From the NCBI RefSeq assembly GCF_023913515.1, contig NZ_CP099391.1, positions 806,001 to 870,000 of the forward strand: a stretch of 64,000 bases of DNA, in the 5' to 3' direction. The notes under the pieces are model-generated. The model was not told where the DNA came from. It did no database searches and saw only the letters and a list, made by a program, of their open reading frames with translations. The DNA is from Natronococcus sp. CG52 (GTDB lineage: Archaea; Halobacteriota; Halobacteria; Halobacteriales; Natrialbaceae). Positions 44,438-53,631 of this stretch are shown in pieces. A program made the position numbers and the translations under genes. The stretch's first letter is position 1, and every line of letters begins with the position of its first letter.

Positions 44438-45328
44438 ATGAACCTCGTCGTTACCGGTGCGACCGGCGGGATCGGGAGCTGGATCGTCGATCACTTCGCG
44501 AACGATGGCCACGACGTCCTCGGCGTCGACCTCGAGCGCCCGCCCGGCGAGTGCGAGAACGCCACCTTTCTCGCGGCGGACCTCACCGATCAGGGGCGGG
44601 CCTGGGAGGTAATTCAGCGCGCCGGCCCCGACGCCGTCGTCCACTGCGCGGGGATTCCCGCGATGGGAATCCGCTCGGGCGGCGAGACGTTCGAGACGAA
44701 CGCGCTGAGCACGTACCACGTCCTCGAGGCCGCCGGCCGAGCGGGAGCCGACGTCATCTGGACCTCGAGCGAGAGCACCTACGGGATGCCCTTCGCGGCG
44801 GAGCCGTTCCTTCCCGACTACCTGCCGATCGACGAGGCCCATCCGAAGCGGCCGGAGGATCCGTACGGGACCTCGAAGCTCGTCGGCGAGGTGATCGCCG
44901 AGCGAACCGTCCGCGCGTTCGACGTCTCGGTGACGTCGATCCGTCCGTCCTGGGTGAGCTACCCCGGCAGTCAGCAGCTCGCTCGCGTCCGCGAGACGTT
45001 CGACCCCGAAACGGCGGAGCCGAGCGGGAACTTCTGGTCGTACGTCGACGTCAGGGACGTCGTCTCGCTCGTTGAGGCCGCGCTCGAGGCCGACACCGCG
45101 GGCCACGAGGCGTACCTCGCCGTCGCCGCGGAGAACTACCTCGGTCGACCCACGGCGGAGACGATCGAAGCGGTCTTCGGCGACCTGCCCGGGGACTGCG
45201 ACCTCGAGGGCGAGGAGTCGGCGTTTTCGACCGCGAAGGCTCGCGAGGAACTGGGCTGGGAGCCCGCCCACTCCTGGCGAGAGGCGGAGGACGAAGCTAT
45301 CGCGGGGCCGGCGTTTCTGGACGACTGA
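44438..45328 (+). CDS. NAD-dependent epimerase/dehydratase family protein
   Basis: The 296-residue extended short-chain dehydrogenase starts MNLVVTGATGGIGSWIVDHF, with the GxxGxxG NAD-binding motif. Catalytic residues are in WTSSESTYGMPF and the YGTSKLVGEVIAE motif (Tyr-x-x-x-Lys). It probably acts on a nucleotide sugar or related substrate, or as a uronate dehydrogenase-like enzyme; the sequence does not settle this. It follows thi4 by 46 nt on the same strand. Confidence 0.88.
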   Translation: MNLVVTGATGGIGSWIVDHFANDGHDVLGVDLERPPGECENATFLAADLTDQGRAWEVIQRAGPDAVVHCAGIPAMGIRSGGETFETNALSTYHVLEAAGRAGADVIWTSSESTYGMPFAAEPFLPDYLPIDEAHPKRPEDPYGTSKLVGEVIAERTVRAFDVSVTSIRPSWVSYPGSQQLARVRETFDPETAEPSGNFWSYVDVRDVVSLVEAALEADTAGHEAYLAVAAENYLGRPTAETIEAVFGDLPGDCDLEGEESAFSTAKAREELGWEPAHSWREAEDEAIAGPAFLDD

Positions 45329-45367
45329 GTGTGACGGCGTTTCGTCCGCGGGCGAACTCGAGACCGG

Positions 45368-45682
45368 CTACCGCGGGCTGAACCGACCGGTTCGACGGTC
45401 GTCGTCGCCGTCACCGGATCCGTCGGTATCGCCCCCCGTAGGCTCCGATCCGAGTTCGTCCGATTCGTCGTCGTAAACGTCGACGTGGTGGACCGCACTG
45501 GGCGAGAGGAGCCGGTTCCCCTCGAGTTCGAGCCACCCGTTCGCGTGAACGACGACCGGCCCCTCGTAGAGCGCGTCGTCCGCGTCGGCGTCGCCGTAGA
45601 TGACGACGTCGTGGTACGCCTGCGTAAGGGGATTCACGTCGTCCGAGAGGATCGATTCGCTCGAGAACGGTGGCGGGAACAT
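45368..45682 (-). CDS. Conserved small haloarchaeal protein of unknown function
   Basis: The 104-residue protein has a compact central part (AYHDVVIYGDADADDALYEG, PVVVHANGWLELEGNRLLSP, SAVHHVDVYDDE) that looks like a small beta barrel. The tail is glycine-, aspartate- and arginine-rich and likely disordered. Codon use fits the neighbours. It converges with the epimerase gene. I do not recognise a characterised family. Confidence 0.6.
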   Translation of the reverse strand: MFPPPFSSESILSDDVNPLTQAYHDVVIYGDADADDALYEGPVVVHANGWLELEGNRLLSPSAVHHVDVYDDESDELGSEPTGGDTDGSGDGDDDRRTGRFSPR

Positions 45683-45773
45683 GTTTCCCGGAGAGGAGGA
45701 TGTTCGAGTTCATAAATCGGTCGTCGCCCACCGGACCGTAACGAATTCACTCCGTGGTACGACTAGGTAGTAC

Positions 45774-46541
45774 ATGGTCGATCAGATTGCGCTCTATCGG
45801 GTACCGACGACGGTCGCTGACGCGGAGGAGGTCGCTAATTGGCACGAGGCGCGCGTCGACGCGGCGATCACAGTTCGCGACCGGTTTCTCGAGATGCACC
45901 GGTCCGACGAGCTCGCCGAACGGTTCGCCGAGGCGCGGGTTTCCTCGCCGTACGACCGCGACACCGGCAACACCATGCTGGGGACCATCCGGTACGAGGA
46001 ACGCGCTCTCGAGAACCCCGAACGAGAGGGCGGAGTACTCTACGACGGCGGGCAGGTACAGCGGGCGCTTAACGGCGCGCTTCCGGCCGAGGAACGCGGA
46101 CTCGAGACCCTCCACGTGGCGATGCTGGACCGGGCGATCGGCACCTGGGGCGAGCACGACGGCCGCTGGCACAAGCGAGTAAGCGTCCTCGGGCAGCCGG
46201 CGCTGCTCTCGGTGCCGGGGCTCTACGAGGCGCCCGCCAAACCCGAGGAGTACTACGAGGAGAAACAGCGCCACTCGCTGCTCTCGGGCGACGCGCCGCC
46301 GCGGGAGGTGCTCGAGAATCGCGTCGAGGGCGAGTTCCTCGTCGAGAACGACCCGCGGACGACCGACGCCCTGAAGGGGTACGTCCTGCAGGCGTACGAC
46401 TTCCTCGAGACGGGCGAGAGCTTCTGCGATCGAGAGGGGTGTCGGCTCTTCAACGCTCACTACCACGAGGACCTGATCGCGGCACAGCTTCGCGAGCCGG
46501 AGTTCTGTGCCGAACACGCACGACGATACGTCAGGTCGTAA
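45774..46541 (+). CDS. Conserved haloarchaeal protein, DUF6775-like (putative metallopeptidase)
   Basis: The 255-residue acidic protein opens MVDQIALYRVPTTVADAEEV and contains SSPYDRDTGNTMLGTIRYEE, GTWGEHDGRWHKRVSVLGQP and a C-terminal cysteine-bearing stretch ETGESFCDREGCRLFNAHYH ... FCAEHARRY. The Cys/His arrangement (CDREGC and CxxH) could bind a metal. It resembles the DUF6775 group annotated as putative metallopeptidase from memory; no HExxH motif is present, so enzymatic activity is uncertain. Confidence 0.65.
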   Translation: MVDQIALYRVPTTVADAEEVANWHEARVDAAITVRDRFLEMHRSDELAERFAEARVSSPYDRDTGNTMLGTIRYEERALENPEREGGVLYDGGQVQRALNGALPAEERGLETLHVAMLDRAIGTWGEHDGRWHKRVSVLGQPALLSVPGLYEAPAKPEEYYEEKQRHSLLSGDAPPREVLENRVEGEFLVENDPRTTDALKGYVLQAYDFLETGESFCDREGCRLFNAHYHEDLIAAQLREPEFCAEHARRYVRS

Positions 46542-46545
46542 TCTA

Positions 46546-49500
46546 CTACTTCTCGGTCGCCTCGGGCAGCGTAAACGAGAACGTCGCCCCCTCGCCGGGC
46601 TCGGACTCGACCCGGATCTCGCCGTCGTGACGCTCGACGATCCGCTGGCAGAGTGCGAGGCCGATCCCCGTTCCGCTCCCCTCGTCCTGACCGTGGAGCC
46701 GCTGGAACACCTCGAAGACGCGCCCCTGATCGTCGGTGTCGATACCGATACCCTCGTCGCGGACCGACACCCGCCACCCCGAGCCGAGACGTTCGGTCTC
46801 GACGCGGATTCGAGGCGGCTCGTCGCCGCTGTACTCGATCGCGTTGTCGAGCAGGTTCTGGAACACCTGCCGCAACTGTTCGGCGTCGCCCTCGACGTGC
46901 GGAAGCGGGTCGGTCGCGATCTCGGCGTCGCTTTCGTCGATTCGAAGCTGCAGGTCCACGAGCACGTCGTCGAGCACGGCGTCCAGGTCCACGGTGTCGA
47001 ACGGATCGCCCTGCGCTTCGACGCGGGAGTACTCGAGCAGGCCGTCGATCATCTCGCTCATCCGTTCGGCGCCGTCGACGGCGAACTCGATGAACTCCTC
47101 GCCGTCCTCGTCGAGGTCGTCGGCGTACCGGCGCTCGATCAACTGGAGGTAGCTCGAGACCATCCGGAGCGGCTCCTGGAGATCGTGAGAGGCGGCGTAG
47201 GCGAACTGCTCGAGGCGCTCGTTCGACTCCTTGAGCTTTCGCTGGTACTCCTTGCGCTCGGTGATGTCGGTGAGCGTCACGACGGCGCGGCTCACCTCAC
47301 CGCGTGCGTCTCTGACCGGCATTCCGTGCTCCATGATGATCCGTCGCTCGTCGTCGAACGTGGTGATCTCGTACACGTTGGGGTCAGTGACCGCCTCGCC
47401 TCGAATCACCTGGGACATCGTCCACTCTTCGGGTTCGACCGGCTCGCCCGAGTCCGCCCACACCGCGGAATACTTTTCGTACTCCTCGACGGACTCCGCG
47501 TCGAAGACGTTCCCGCCCCAGATCTCCTTCGCGGTGTCGTTCGCCCTGCGCAGCGATCCGTCCGCGTTCGCGACGACGACGCCCACGGGCAGCACCTGAA
47601 CCAGCGTCTCGAGTTGCTTCGTCTGCTTCTCCGCTTCGATCTCGGCTCGTTTGCGCTCCGTAATGTCGGTGAGTGCACCGGGGAACGTGTCGGGATTCCC
47701 GTCTTCGTCGCACTCGACGTGGCCGCGGGCGGCCACCCACTCGAGTTCGTCGTCGGCGTTCCAGACGCGATACTCGGACTCGTACTCGCCGCAGGTTTCG
47801 ACGGCCTCCTCGATCCTCGCCTTCACGCGGTCCCGATCGACCGCGTGGATCGACGAGAGCAGCCGTTCGATCGGAACGCCCTCCCGTGCGTCCTCCGGAT
47901 CGACACCGAAGGTCCGGGCGAAGGAGGCCCCGGTGACGAACCGGTCCTCGGGAATCTGCCACTCCCAGGTCCCGACCGCACCGGCCTCGGTTGCGGCCTC
48001 GAGCTGGGATTTGGCGTCGCGCAGGTACCGCTCGCGTTCCTTCTGCTCGGTGACGTCCTGGGCCATCGTCATCCCGGCGAACACGTCGCCGCGCTCGTCG
48101 GTGATCGGCAGCGCGTGGACGATCCACTCCGAGTCGGCGTATTCGAGTTCGACCGACTGTACCTCGCCGTTCAGTGCGGCCTCGAACGCGGGCTCGAGTG
48201 CCTCGGCGATCTCGTCCGGCCAGGCATCCTGTAGCTGATTCCCCTCGAGATCGTCCGGGTCGACCGGCAGTTCCTCGAACGCCTGGCCCGCTGCCAGCGT
48301 GTACTCGAGATCGTGATCGAACAGGGTGACGATCCCGTTCGGGAAGTGCTCGACGAGGGTGCGGTAGCGCTGCTCGGACTCCTCGAGCCTGCGCTGGGCC
48401 TCGACTCGCTCGGTGATGTCCTGGGACATGCCCATGGCGGCGAAGATATCGCCGCCGTCGTCGCGAACTGGGACGAAGTGGAACTGGTAGACCCTGTCGT
48501 CGATCGTGCGCTCGAACGTGGCGGTTTCGCCGTCGAGAGCGGCCTCGTAGTGCGGGGCGACGACGGCCTCGACCTCCGGCGGCAGCGCCTCGCGAAGAGG
48601 TTCACCCTCGAGATCAGCTCTCGTTACGTCCGCGTCTCCCTCCGGCGTGCCGCCGAAGGTGACGTAGCGGAGGTCCTCGTCGACGAGGGCGACGGCACCG
48701 TTGGGGAAGTACTCGACGAACGTCCGGTACCGACGTCGAGCCTTCTCGAGTTCTCGCTCGCGCTCCTTGCGCTCGGTGACGTCCCGGAAGTAGACGGAGA
48801 GACCGGTCTCGGAGGGGTAGGCGCGCACTTCGAACCAGCTGTCGAGCGGCTCCGGATAGTACTCCTCGAACGAGACGGTCTCCTGGTCCTCCATCGCGTG
48901 CTCGTAGGTCGGTTTAAACTCCCGATCGACCGCCTTCGAAAAGGCGTTCCAGACGTTCGTGCCGACCAGCTTTCGGTTCTCCGGGTTGATCAACTCGTGA
49001 GCGCGGTCGTTGAGGTAGACGAACTCCCAGTTCTCGTTGAGCGCGAAGAACGCGTCCGAGATGCGCCCGTGCACCGCCTCGAGTTCGTACCGCTCCCGTC
49101 GGTTTTCGATCGCCGTCGCGAGAACGTCGGCGACGCACCTGACGAAGTCGGCGTCCTGTTGTGTGAACTCGCGGTTCGTCGTCGTGTGCGCTCCCAGTAC
49201 GCCCCACGCGTTATCGGACGGGCCGACGGCGGCGCTGATTCCGCTGTCGATATCGCGATCGGTGAGCGCCTCGAGCCCGGAAGACCGGCCCGCCGCTCGG
49301 AGTCCGCTGTCGACGATCGGATCGTCGGAGCACAGCGTCGCTCCGATCTGCGAGTCCGGATCGACCGGCACCGTCGCCGATCCGACGAGCCCGTCGCGCC
49401 ATCCGACGCCGTATCTGAGGCGGAGGTCGTCGCCATCGAACTCGAGAAGCTCCGCGCGTTCGGTGTCGAGCGTCGCGGCGACGGCGGTCACGGCGTCGTG

Positions 49501-49614
49501 TAGCAACTGATCGAGATCGTCCGCCTCGAGTGCTTGCTGACTGAGTTCGGCGACGACTTCCTGCTGACGTACCCGTCGCTGGAGCGTCGCATCCGCGTCG
49601 GAAGTCGAATTCAT
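46546..49614 (-). CDS. Multi-PAS sensor histidine kinase with N-terminal GAF domain
   Basis: The 1022-residue soluble kinase has no membrane helix. Domains run: a GAF-like sensor (about 15-175), five PAS units (about 180-305, 310-425, 430-545, 550-680, 685-795) each ending in a DxTERK/DITER-type linker, HisKA with phospho-acceptor His810 in YAASHDLQEPLRMVSSYLQL, and HATPase (about 905-1018) with NLLDNAIEYSGDEPPRIRV, RDEGIGID and GSGTGIGLALCQRIVERHDG. PAS3 and PAS2 look recently related (YRTFVEYFPNGAVAL / YRTLVEHFPNGIVTL). Signal unknown; no response regulator adjoins it. It likely senses cytoplasmic redox, gas or light cues. Confidence 0.94.
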   Translation of the reverse strand: MNSTSDADATLQRRVRQQEVVAELSQQALEADDLDQLLHDAVTAVAATLDTERAELLEFDGDDLRLRYGVGWRDGLVGSATVPVDPDSQIGATLCSDDPIVDSGLRAAGRSSGLEALTDRDIDSGISAAVGPSDNAWGVLGAHTTTNREFTQQDADFVRCVADVLATAIENRRERYELEAVHGRISDAFFALNENWEFVYLNDRAHELINPENRKLVGTNVWNAFSKAVDREFKPTYEHAMEDQETVSFEEYYPEPLDSWFEVRAYPSETGLSVYFRDVTERKERERELEKARRRYRTFVEYFPNGAVALVDEDLRYVTFGGTPEGDADVTRADLEGEPLREALPPEVEAVVAPHYEAALDGETATFERTIDDRVYQFHFVPVRDDGGDIFAAMGMSQDITERVEAQRRLEESEQRYRTLVEHFPNGIVTLFDHDLEYTLAAGQAFEELPVDPDDLEGNQLQDAWPDEIAEALEPAFEAALNGEVQSVELEYADSEWIVHALPITDERGDVFAGMTMAQDVTEQKERERYLRDAKSQLEAATEAGAVGTWEWQIPEDRFVTGASFARTFGVDPEDAREGVPIERLLSSIHAVDRDRVKARIEEAVETCGEYESEYRVWNADDELEWVAARGHVECDEDGNPDTFPGALTDITERKRAEIEAEKQTKQLETLVQVLPVGVVVANADGSLRRANDTAKEIWGGNVFDAESVEEYEKYSAVWADSGEPVEPEEWTMSQVIRGEAVTDPNVYEITTFDDERRIIMEHGMPVRDARGEVSRAVVTLTDITERKEYQRKLKESNERLEQFAYAASHDLQEPLRMVSSYLQLIERRYADDLDEDGEEFIEFAVDGAERMSEMIDGLLEYSRVEAQGDPFDTVDLDAVLDDVLVDLQLRIDESDAEIATDPLPHVEGDAEQLRQVFQNLLDNAIEYSGDEPPRIRVETERLGSGWRVSVRDEGIGIDTDDQGRVFEVFQRLHGQDEGSGTGIGLALCQRIVERHDGEIRVESEPGEGATFSFTLPEATEK

Positions 49615-49781
49615 TACGTTCAGTACTCACGGGCGGTCTGTAAGGGCTTCTATTTGTTTCTCGAGCTACGTCTTCGTTCGCCAATACGGATCACTGATTT
49701 CTAGACGGAGCCGGTCGACCAATCACAGAATCCCGCCGGAAACCGGTGTGTACTTCAACGAGACTCGGTTCGAGAAGAGAT

Positions 49782-50192
49782 ATGAGCGACGCATTCACCG
49801 TCGAGGTCCCCGTTCGCTATCGCGACCTCGATCCGATGGGACACGTTAACAACGGCGTTTACGCGAGCTACCTCGAGAGAGTCCGGATCGCCTACATCGA
49901 GTCCGTCCTCGAGAGCGGTGACGAGGAGTTCACGTCCGTCATCGCGAACCTCGAAATCACTTACCTGCAGTCGATCGAGTTCGGTGACGACCCGACCGTC
50001 TCGCTCACGGTCACCGAGCTCGGGAGGTCGAGTTGTACCACGGCTCACGAGTTCCGGGTCGACGGCGCGGTCGTCGCCACGGCGGAGACGACGATCGTCC
50101 ACGTCGATCCCGAGAAGCAGGATCCGACGCCGATCCCGGAGCCGATTCGAGAGCGCATCCGCGAGTACGAGGGACTCGAAGCGTCGGCGTAG
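49782..50192 (+). CDS. Acyl-CoA thioesterase of the 4HBT/YbgC type
   Basis: The 136-residue hotdog-fold protein has the family signature VPVRYRDLDPMGHVNNGVYA; the aspartate and HVNN elements form the active site. LEITYLQSIEFGDDPTVSLT follows as the central strand set. These enzymes hydrolyse acyl- or aryl-CoA. ATG 49782 gives MSDAFTVEVPVRYRD, the expected start. It diverges from the histidine kinase gene. Confidence 0.9.
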   Translation: MSDAFTVEVPVRYRDLDPMGHVNNGVYASYLERVRIAYIESVLESGDEEFTSVIANLEITYLQSIEFGDDPTVSLTVTELGRSSCTTAHEFRVDGAVVATAETTIVHVDPEKQDPTPIPEPIRERIREYEGLEASA

Positions 50193-50218
50193 TCGCAGCT
50201 GACAGCGACCGCTTCTCC

Positions 50219-50884
50219 CTACGCGATCCGGCCACCCGTCAGTCTAACGACGCCGAAGACGTGCGTCTCGTCTGCGATCGCCGCCGACCGCTCTCGGAGG
50301 CGGGTGTGTGCGGTATCGATCTTCCGATCGAGCCGGAGATGCGGCTCGTCCGCGTACCGGAGTTTCGTCGTCGGCGGCGTCGAGAGGACGACGATCGCCC
50401 GGAAGACGGCGTTGACCGGCGGGGCGTACCACGCGTCGCTCCGGGCTGCGTTCGCGAGGACGACGTGACCGCCGGAGCCGACGAGGTCGCACCAGTCGTC
50501 GACCGCACCCGCGGGATCCTCGAGCATCCCGACGACGAACGTCGCGAGGATCGCGTCGACGTCTTCGTCGACGGGTGGCCGGGTCGCATCACCCCGCACG
50601 ACGTGGACGTTGTCGTACTCGGCCGTTAGCTCGCGGGCGCGATCGAGCACCGGCCCGGTGAAATCGATCCCGACAACGGTCCCGTCGGGACCGACTCGCT
50701 CGCGGAGGAAGGGAAGATTCGCGCCCGTCCCACAGCCCATCTCGACGACGGTGTCGCCGCGCTCGAGTCGGCAGGCGGCGGCCGCCCGACGGCGAAGCGA
50801 CGGGATGCCGGGCGTTCGGCGGGCGATCAGGTCGTAGAGGCGCGCCCAGCGGCCGTAGAACTCCTGGGCCGTTTCGTCGGTCAT
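50219..50884 (-). CDS. Class I SAM-dependent methyltransferase
   Basis: The 221-residue protein has SAM motif I VVEMGCGTGANLPFLRERVG, motif II VVGIDFTGPVLDRAREL, acidic VRGDATRPP and motif IV DAILATFVVGMLEDPAGAVD. It resembles the UbiE/Methyltransf-11 group acting on small molecules such as quinones or phospholipids. ATG 50884 follows three optional residues. It lies 12 nt downstream of thiR on the same strand and could be co-transcribed with it. Confidence 0.87.
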   Translation of the reverse strand: MTDETAQEFYGRWARLYDLIARRTPGIPSLRRRAAAACRLERGDTVVEMGCGTGANLPFLRERVGPDGTVVGIDFTGPVLDRARELTAEYDNVHVVRGDATRPPVDEDVDAILATFVVGMLEDPAGAVDDWCDLVGSGGHVVLANAARSDAWYAPPVNAVFRAIVVLSTPPTTKLRYADEPHLRLDRKIDTAHTRLRERSAAIADETHVFGVVRLTGGRIA

Positions 50885-50896
50885 AGATACCACGTC

Positions 50897-51796
50897 TCAG
50901 AGTAGCGCTCGAATCGTATCCGCGACCGCCTCCGCGTCAGGTCCCAGCACGTAGATCAGAGGTTCGATCCCCACCCCGCCGGTCTGGTAGAGCACGGTCG
51001 CGTCGGGCTGTTCGTCGATCGCCGCGCCGACGCTCGAGGCGACGTCGTCGGACTCGTCGAACTCGGCCGTGACGTGTCCCTGCTCGGCCAGCTCCCCCAG
51101 CAGTTCGGGATCGTACCTGACGTTGATCGCCGCCGACGCGTCCGCGCCGTGACGGCGCGCCGAGAGCAACACCGTGGCGACGTGTTCGGAGACGCCGAAC
51201 TCGGGGGTGCTCGGAACGGTCGTCTTCCCCTTGACGTCGAAGATCCGGCCGGGAACGCCGGCGACGTCGTCGACGTCCGCCGCGTCGGGCGTGCAGGCGA
51301 CCAGGTTCGATCCGACCGCCGGAATCAGCGTGGCGAAGCCGCTCGCGTTCTCGAGCAGGCGAAGGCCGTGCCGGAGCGACGAGAGCACGCGCTCGCTGGT
51401 CCGGAGTTCGCCCTCCGGATCGTGGACGCGAAAGCTCGAGCCGTGGTCGGCGAGTTCCGGAACTGCTTCCTCGTGGAGCCGGGCGAGCAGGTCGCCGCCG
51501 GTCTCGAGCTCTCGGATCAACACTTCGATCTCGATCAGAGCTTGGACGGGCGTCATGTCGCCGCTCGCGAGGCCGTCGCCGAGTTCGTCGACGAGGGCGG
51601 TAACGCGCTCCTCCTCGGCGACGCGGTCGTTGATCGTCACGTCACCGTGGGCGTACTTCGAGACGGCGCTCTGACTGATTCCAAGCACCGTGGCAACTTC
51701 GCTCTGCGTGAGACCCCGTTCGCGGAGTTCGCCGGCGAGCAACGAACGGAGCGTCGGCAGGAACTCATCGACCACGATCTCTTCGACGAATTTCAT
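50897..51796 (-). CDS. thiR: ThiR-type transcriptional regulator (HTH-ThiN)
   Basis: The 299-residue protein has an N-terminal XRE-like helix-turn-helix (GELRERGLTQSEVATVLGIS with QSAVSKYAHGDV, about 20-52). The C-terminal ThiN domain (about 130-299: SERVLSSLRHGLRLLENASG, ATLIPAVGSNLVACTP, GRIFDVKGKTTVPSTPEFGV) is the thiamine-phosphate synthase fold used here as a ligand sensor. In haloarchaea, ThiR represses thiamine-synthesis genes such as thi4 and thiC when thiamine phosphate is available. Thi4 is 6.5 kb upstream, which supports this role. It could also retain ThiN enzyme activity, although no ThiD is fused. Confidence 0.87.
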   Translation of the reverse strand: MKFVEEIVVDEFLPTLRSLLAGELRERGLTQSEVATVLGISQSAVSKYAHGDVTINDRVAEEERVTALVDELGDGLASGDMTPVQALIEIEVLIRELETGGDLLARLHEEAVPELADHGSSFRVHDPEGELRTSERVLSSLRHGLRLLENASGFATLIPAVGSNLVACTPDAADVDDVAGVPGRIFDVKGKTTVPSTPEFGVSEHVATVLLSARRHGADASAAINVRYDPELLGELAEQGHVTAEFDESDDVASSVGAAIDEQPDATVLYQTGGVGIEPLIYVLGPDAEAVADTIRALL

Positions 51797-51926
51797 CTCT
51801 CGAGTGGGGGTACGAACGCTGAGGGAATAACTTGTGGGTCCTGCGATGGCGCGCTCACCGCGGACCGGCGGCCGAATCGGTGCCCTCGGTTATCGCGCGG
51901 CCGAAACCGGATCGCGATCGATGAGC

Positions 51927-52352
51927 TCACCGAACGATCGTCACCGGAACGGGTGACCGTCGGGCGACGGTCTCGGCAATACTCCCGAGGAGGACCCGAC
52001 TCACGCCGCTTCGGCCGTGGCTTCCGACCACGACGTGGTCGACCTCGTGTGTCTTCGCGTACTCGTTGATCGTTCGTGCGGGAGCTCCCATCTTCAGTTC
52101 CGTCAGGACGTCGCGTCCGTACTCGGCTGCCGTCTCTCGAGCGCTCTCGAGAAGCTCTCTCCCTCGCCTTCTGGACCACACGTCGATTTCGTCCGCGTAG
52201 ATGTAGCCGTCCGTATTTCCGTACCAGTAGCTGGAGGGGTCGATCACGTGCAGAACGGTGACCTCCGCGTCCGGGAAGGACTCCAGTGCGTACTCGAGCG
52301 CACGATCCGACTGGGGGGAGTGGTCGAACGGGACGAGGACTCGCGAATTCAT
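51927..52352 (-). CDS. Universal stress protein (UspA family)
   Basis: The 141-residue protein has the UspA fold: NSRVLVPFDHSPQSDRALEY at the N-terminus, VTVLHVIDPSSYW, and the ATP-binding motif VVGSHGRSGVSRVLLGSIAE followed by TVARRSPVPVTIV (G-2x-G-9x-G-S pattern). ATP-binding Usp proteins are induced by stress and commonly occur in many copies in haloarchaea. ATG 52352 removes 17 residues of atypical sequence from the longest frame. Confidence 0.93.
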   Translation of the reverse strand: MNSRVLVPFDHSPQSDRALEYALESFPDAEVTVLHVIDPSSYWYGNTDGYIYADEIDVWSRRRGRELLESARETAAEYGRDVLTELKMGAPARTINEYAKTHEVDHVVVGSHGRSGVSRVLLGSIAETVARRSPVPVTIVR

Positions 52353-52494
52353 GCTATAAGTTAGCACTCGAGCGCACAAATCGGCGCCGGTTCGAAGGCA
52401 CACGAATCGGCCGCGGTGACTGCCCTAGTGCGATGGTTAGGCGTACTCGGCTCGCAGGTTTCTCGAGCGCTCGGGCCGACGACACGACACACGA

Positions 52495-52500
52495 TTTATA
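52495..52500 (+). promoter_or_regulatory. TATA-like box of the small membrane protein gene
   Basis: TTTATA lies 30-35 nt before ATG 52530 and would give a transcript starting close to that codon. This supports 52530 rather than the upstream start at 52416. Confidence 0.45.
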
Positions 52501-52529
52501 CGCGTGTCGGCGAAAGGTACGCGAAACTG

Positions 52530-52883
52530 ATGACCGATCGATTTATCGGACTCGTACTCGGCTCCGGCGTCGCGACGTTTCTCATCGTCGGCATCGCCGT
52601 CGCCGAACTCGCTCATTACGTGATCGGCGTCTCACTGCTCGTCGGTCTCCCCGTCGGTGCGCTGGCCGGAGCGATCGCAGTAGCCAGCGTCGCCACCGGG
52701 CTCTCCGAGGAGGCCCCGCCCCGTCACCGGCGTCTGACCGGCGGGTTCGCCGGCTTCAGCATCGGCTTCGCGATCGGCGCCGCCGTCACAACCGTGCTCC
52801 TGGAGTTCGATCTGAGTTCCGCGGTCGCGATGGGCGCGGCGGTCGGGTTGCTCTTCGGTATCTGGATCTCGAGTCGCGTGTAA
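52530..52883 (+). CDS. Small glycine/alanine-rich membrane protein
   Basis: The 117-residue protein starts MTDRFIGLVLGSGVATFLIV and has four hydrophobic segments: 4-25, about 28-52, 70-88 and 95-112. A charged loop (TGLSEEAPPRHRRLTGGF) divides it into two halves, giving an internal duplication-like layout. No family is recognised. The TATA-like box at 52495 fixes the start. Confidence 0.65.
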   Translation: MTDRFIGLVLGSGVATFLIVGIAVAELAHYVIGVSLLVGLPVGALAGAIAVASVATGLSEEAPPRHRRLTGGFAGFSIGFAIGAAVTTVLLEFDLSSAVAMGAAVGLLFGIWISSRV

Positions 52884-52934
52884 CGAGACGTTTCGGAACA
52901 CGGCCCGTCTATCCCGTTCCGGCCGGTTCCGCTG

Positions 52935-53537
52935 TCAGTCCTCGCGCGAGAGCTGATCGCCGCCGAACTCGTCGTCGCTCTGGATCCGCGACGCCTGCGG
53001 GCCGTCCTGGTCCTGGTACTTCGAGCCGCGGTCGTTGCCGTAGGGGCGCTCGGCTTCGGTCTTGAGCTCCGTGAAGGTGAGCTGCGAGATGCGCATCCCG
53101 GGCGTCAGTGCGACGGGTGCCGACCCCAGGTTCGAGAGTTCGAGCGTGATCTGGCCGCGATAGCCCGGATCGCACAGGCCCGCCGTGGCGTGGACGACGA
53201 CGGCGAGGCGGCCCAGCGAGGAGCGGCCCTCGACGTGGGCGATCAGGTCCGCGGGGATCTCGACGCGCTCGTAGGTCGTCCCGAGCACGAAATCGCCGGG
53301 ATGGAGGATGAAGTCGTCTCCCTCCTCGACGATCGTTTCGCTGACGTACTCGTCGACCTCGTTCTCGGAGTTCGGGTGGATGCAAGGGATGTTCGTCCGC
53401 TGGAACTCGAGGAACTCACGTCCCAGTCGGAGATCGACGCTGGCTGGCTGGATCTGCAGTTCCGGATCGTCGAGCGGATCGACGACGAGGTCGCCGTCCT
53501 CGAGTCGCTCGAGGATGTCCGCGTCGGAGAGGATCAT
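52935..53537 (-). CDS. dcd: dCTP deaminase
   Basis: The 200-residue enzyme has the trimeric dUTPase/dCTP deaminase pattern: [58 protein letters not shown] (substrate serine and arginine), [16 protein letters not shown] and the C-terminal [20 protein letters not shown] closing lid. It deaminates dCTP to dUTP for thymidylate synthesis and keeps dUTP low. ATG 53537 ([20 protein letters not shown]) is standard; longer frames are not. Confidence 0.96.
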   Translation of the reverse strand: MILSDADILERLEDGDLVVDPLDDPELQIQPASVDLRLGREFLEFQRTNIPCIHPNSENEVDEYVSETIVEEGDDFILHPGDFVLGTTYERVEIPADLIAHVEGRSSLGRLAVVVHATAGLCDPGYRGQITLELSNLGSAPVALTPGMRISQLTFTELKTEAERPYGNDRGSKYQDQDGPQASRIQSDDEFGGDQLSRED

Positions 53538-53631
53538 TACGCGGCCAGTTGCGTCGACCGTTCGTAAAAGTTCGTAAAACCGCTCGAACCGGATCACCGA
53601 GATTATAGACGCGCACCACGTCGGTGTCGCC

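Noticed and set aside
46507-48234. 575-codon frame antisense to the histidine kinase
   Set aside because: Leucine/valine-rich shadow with no motifs; the kinase frame contains all conserved boxes.
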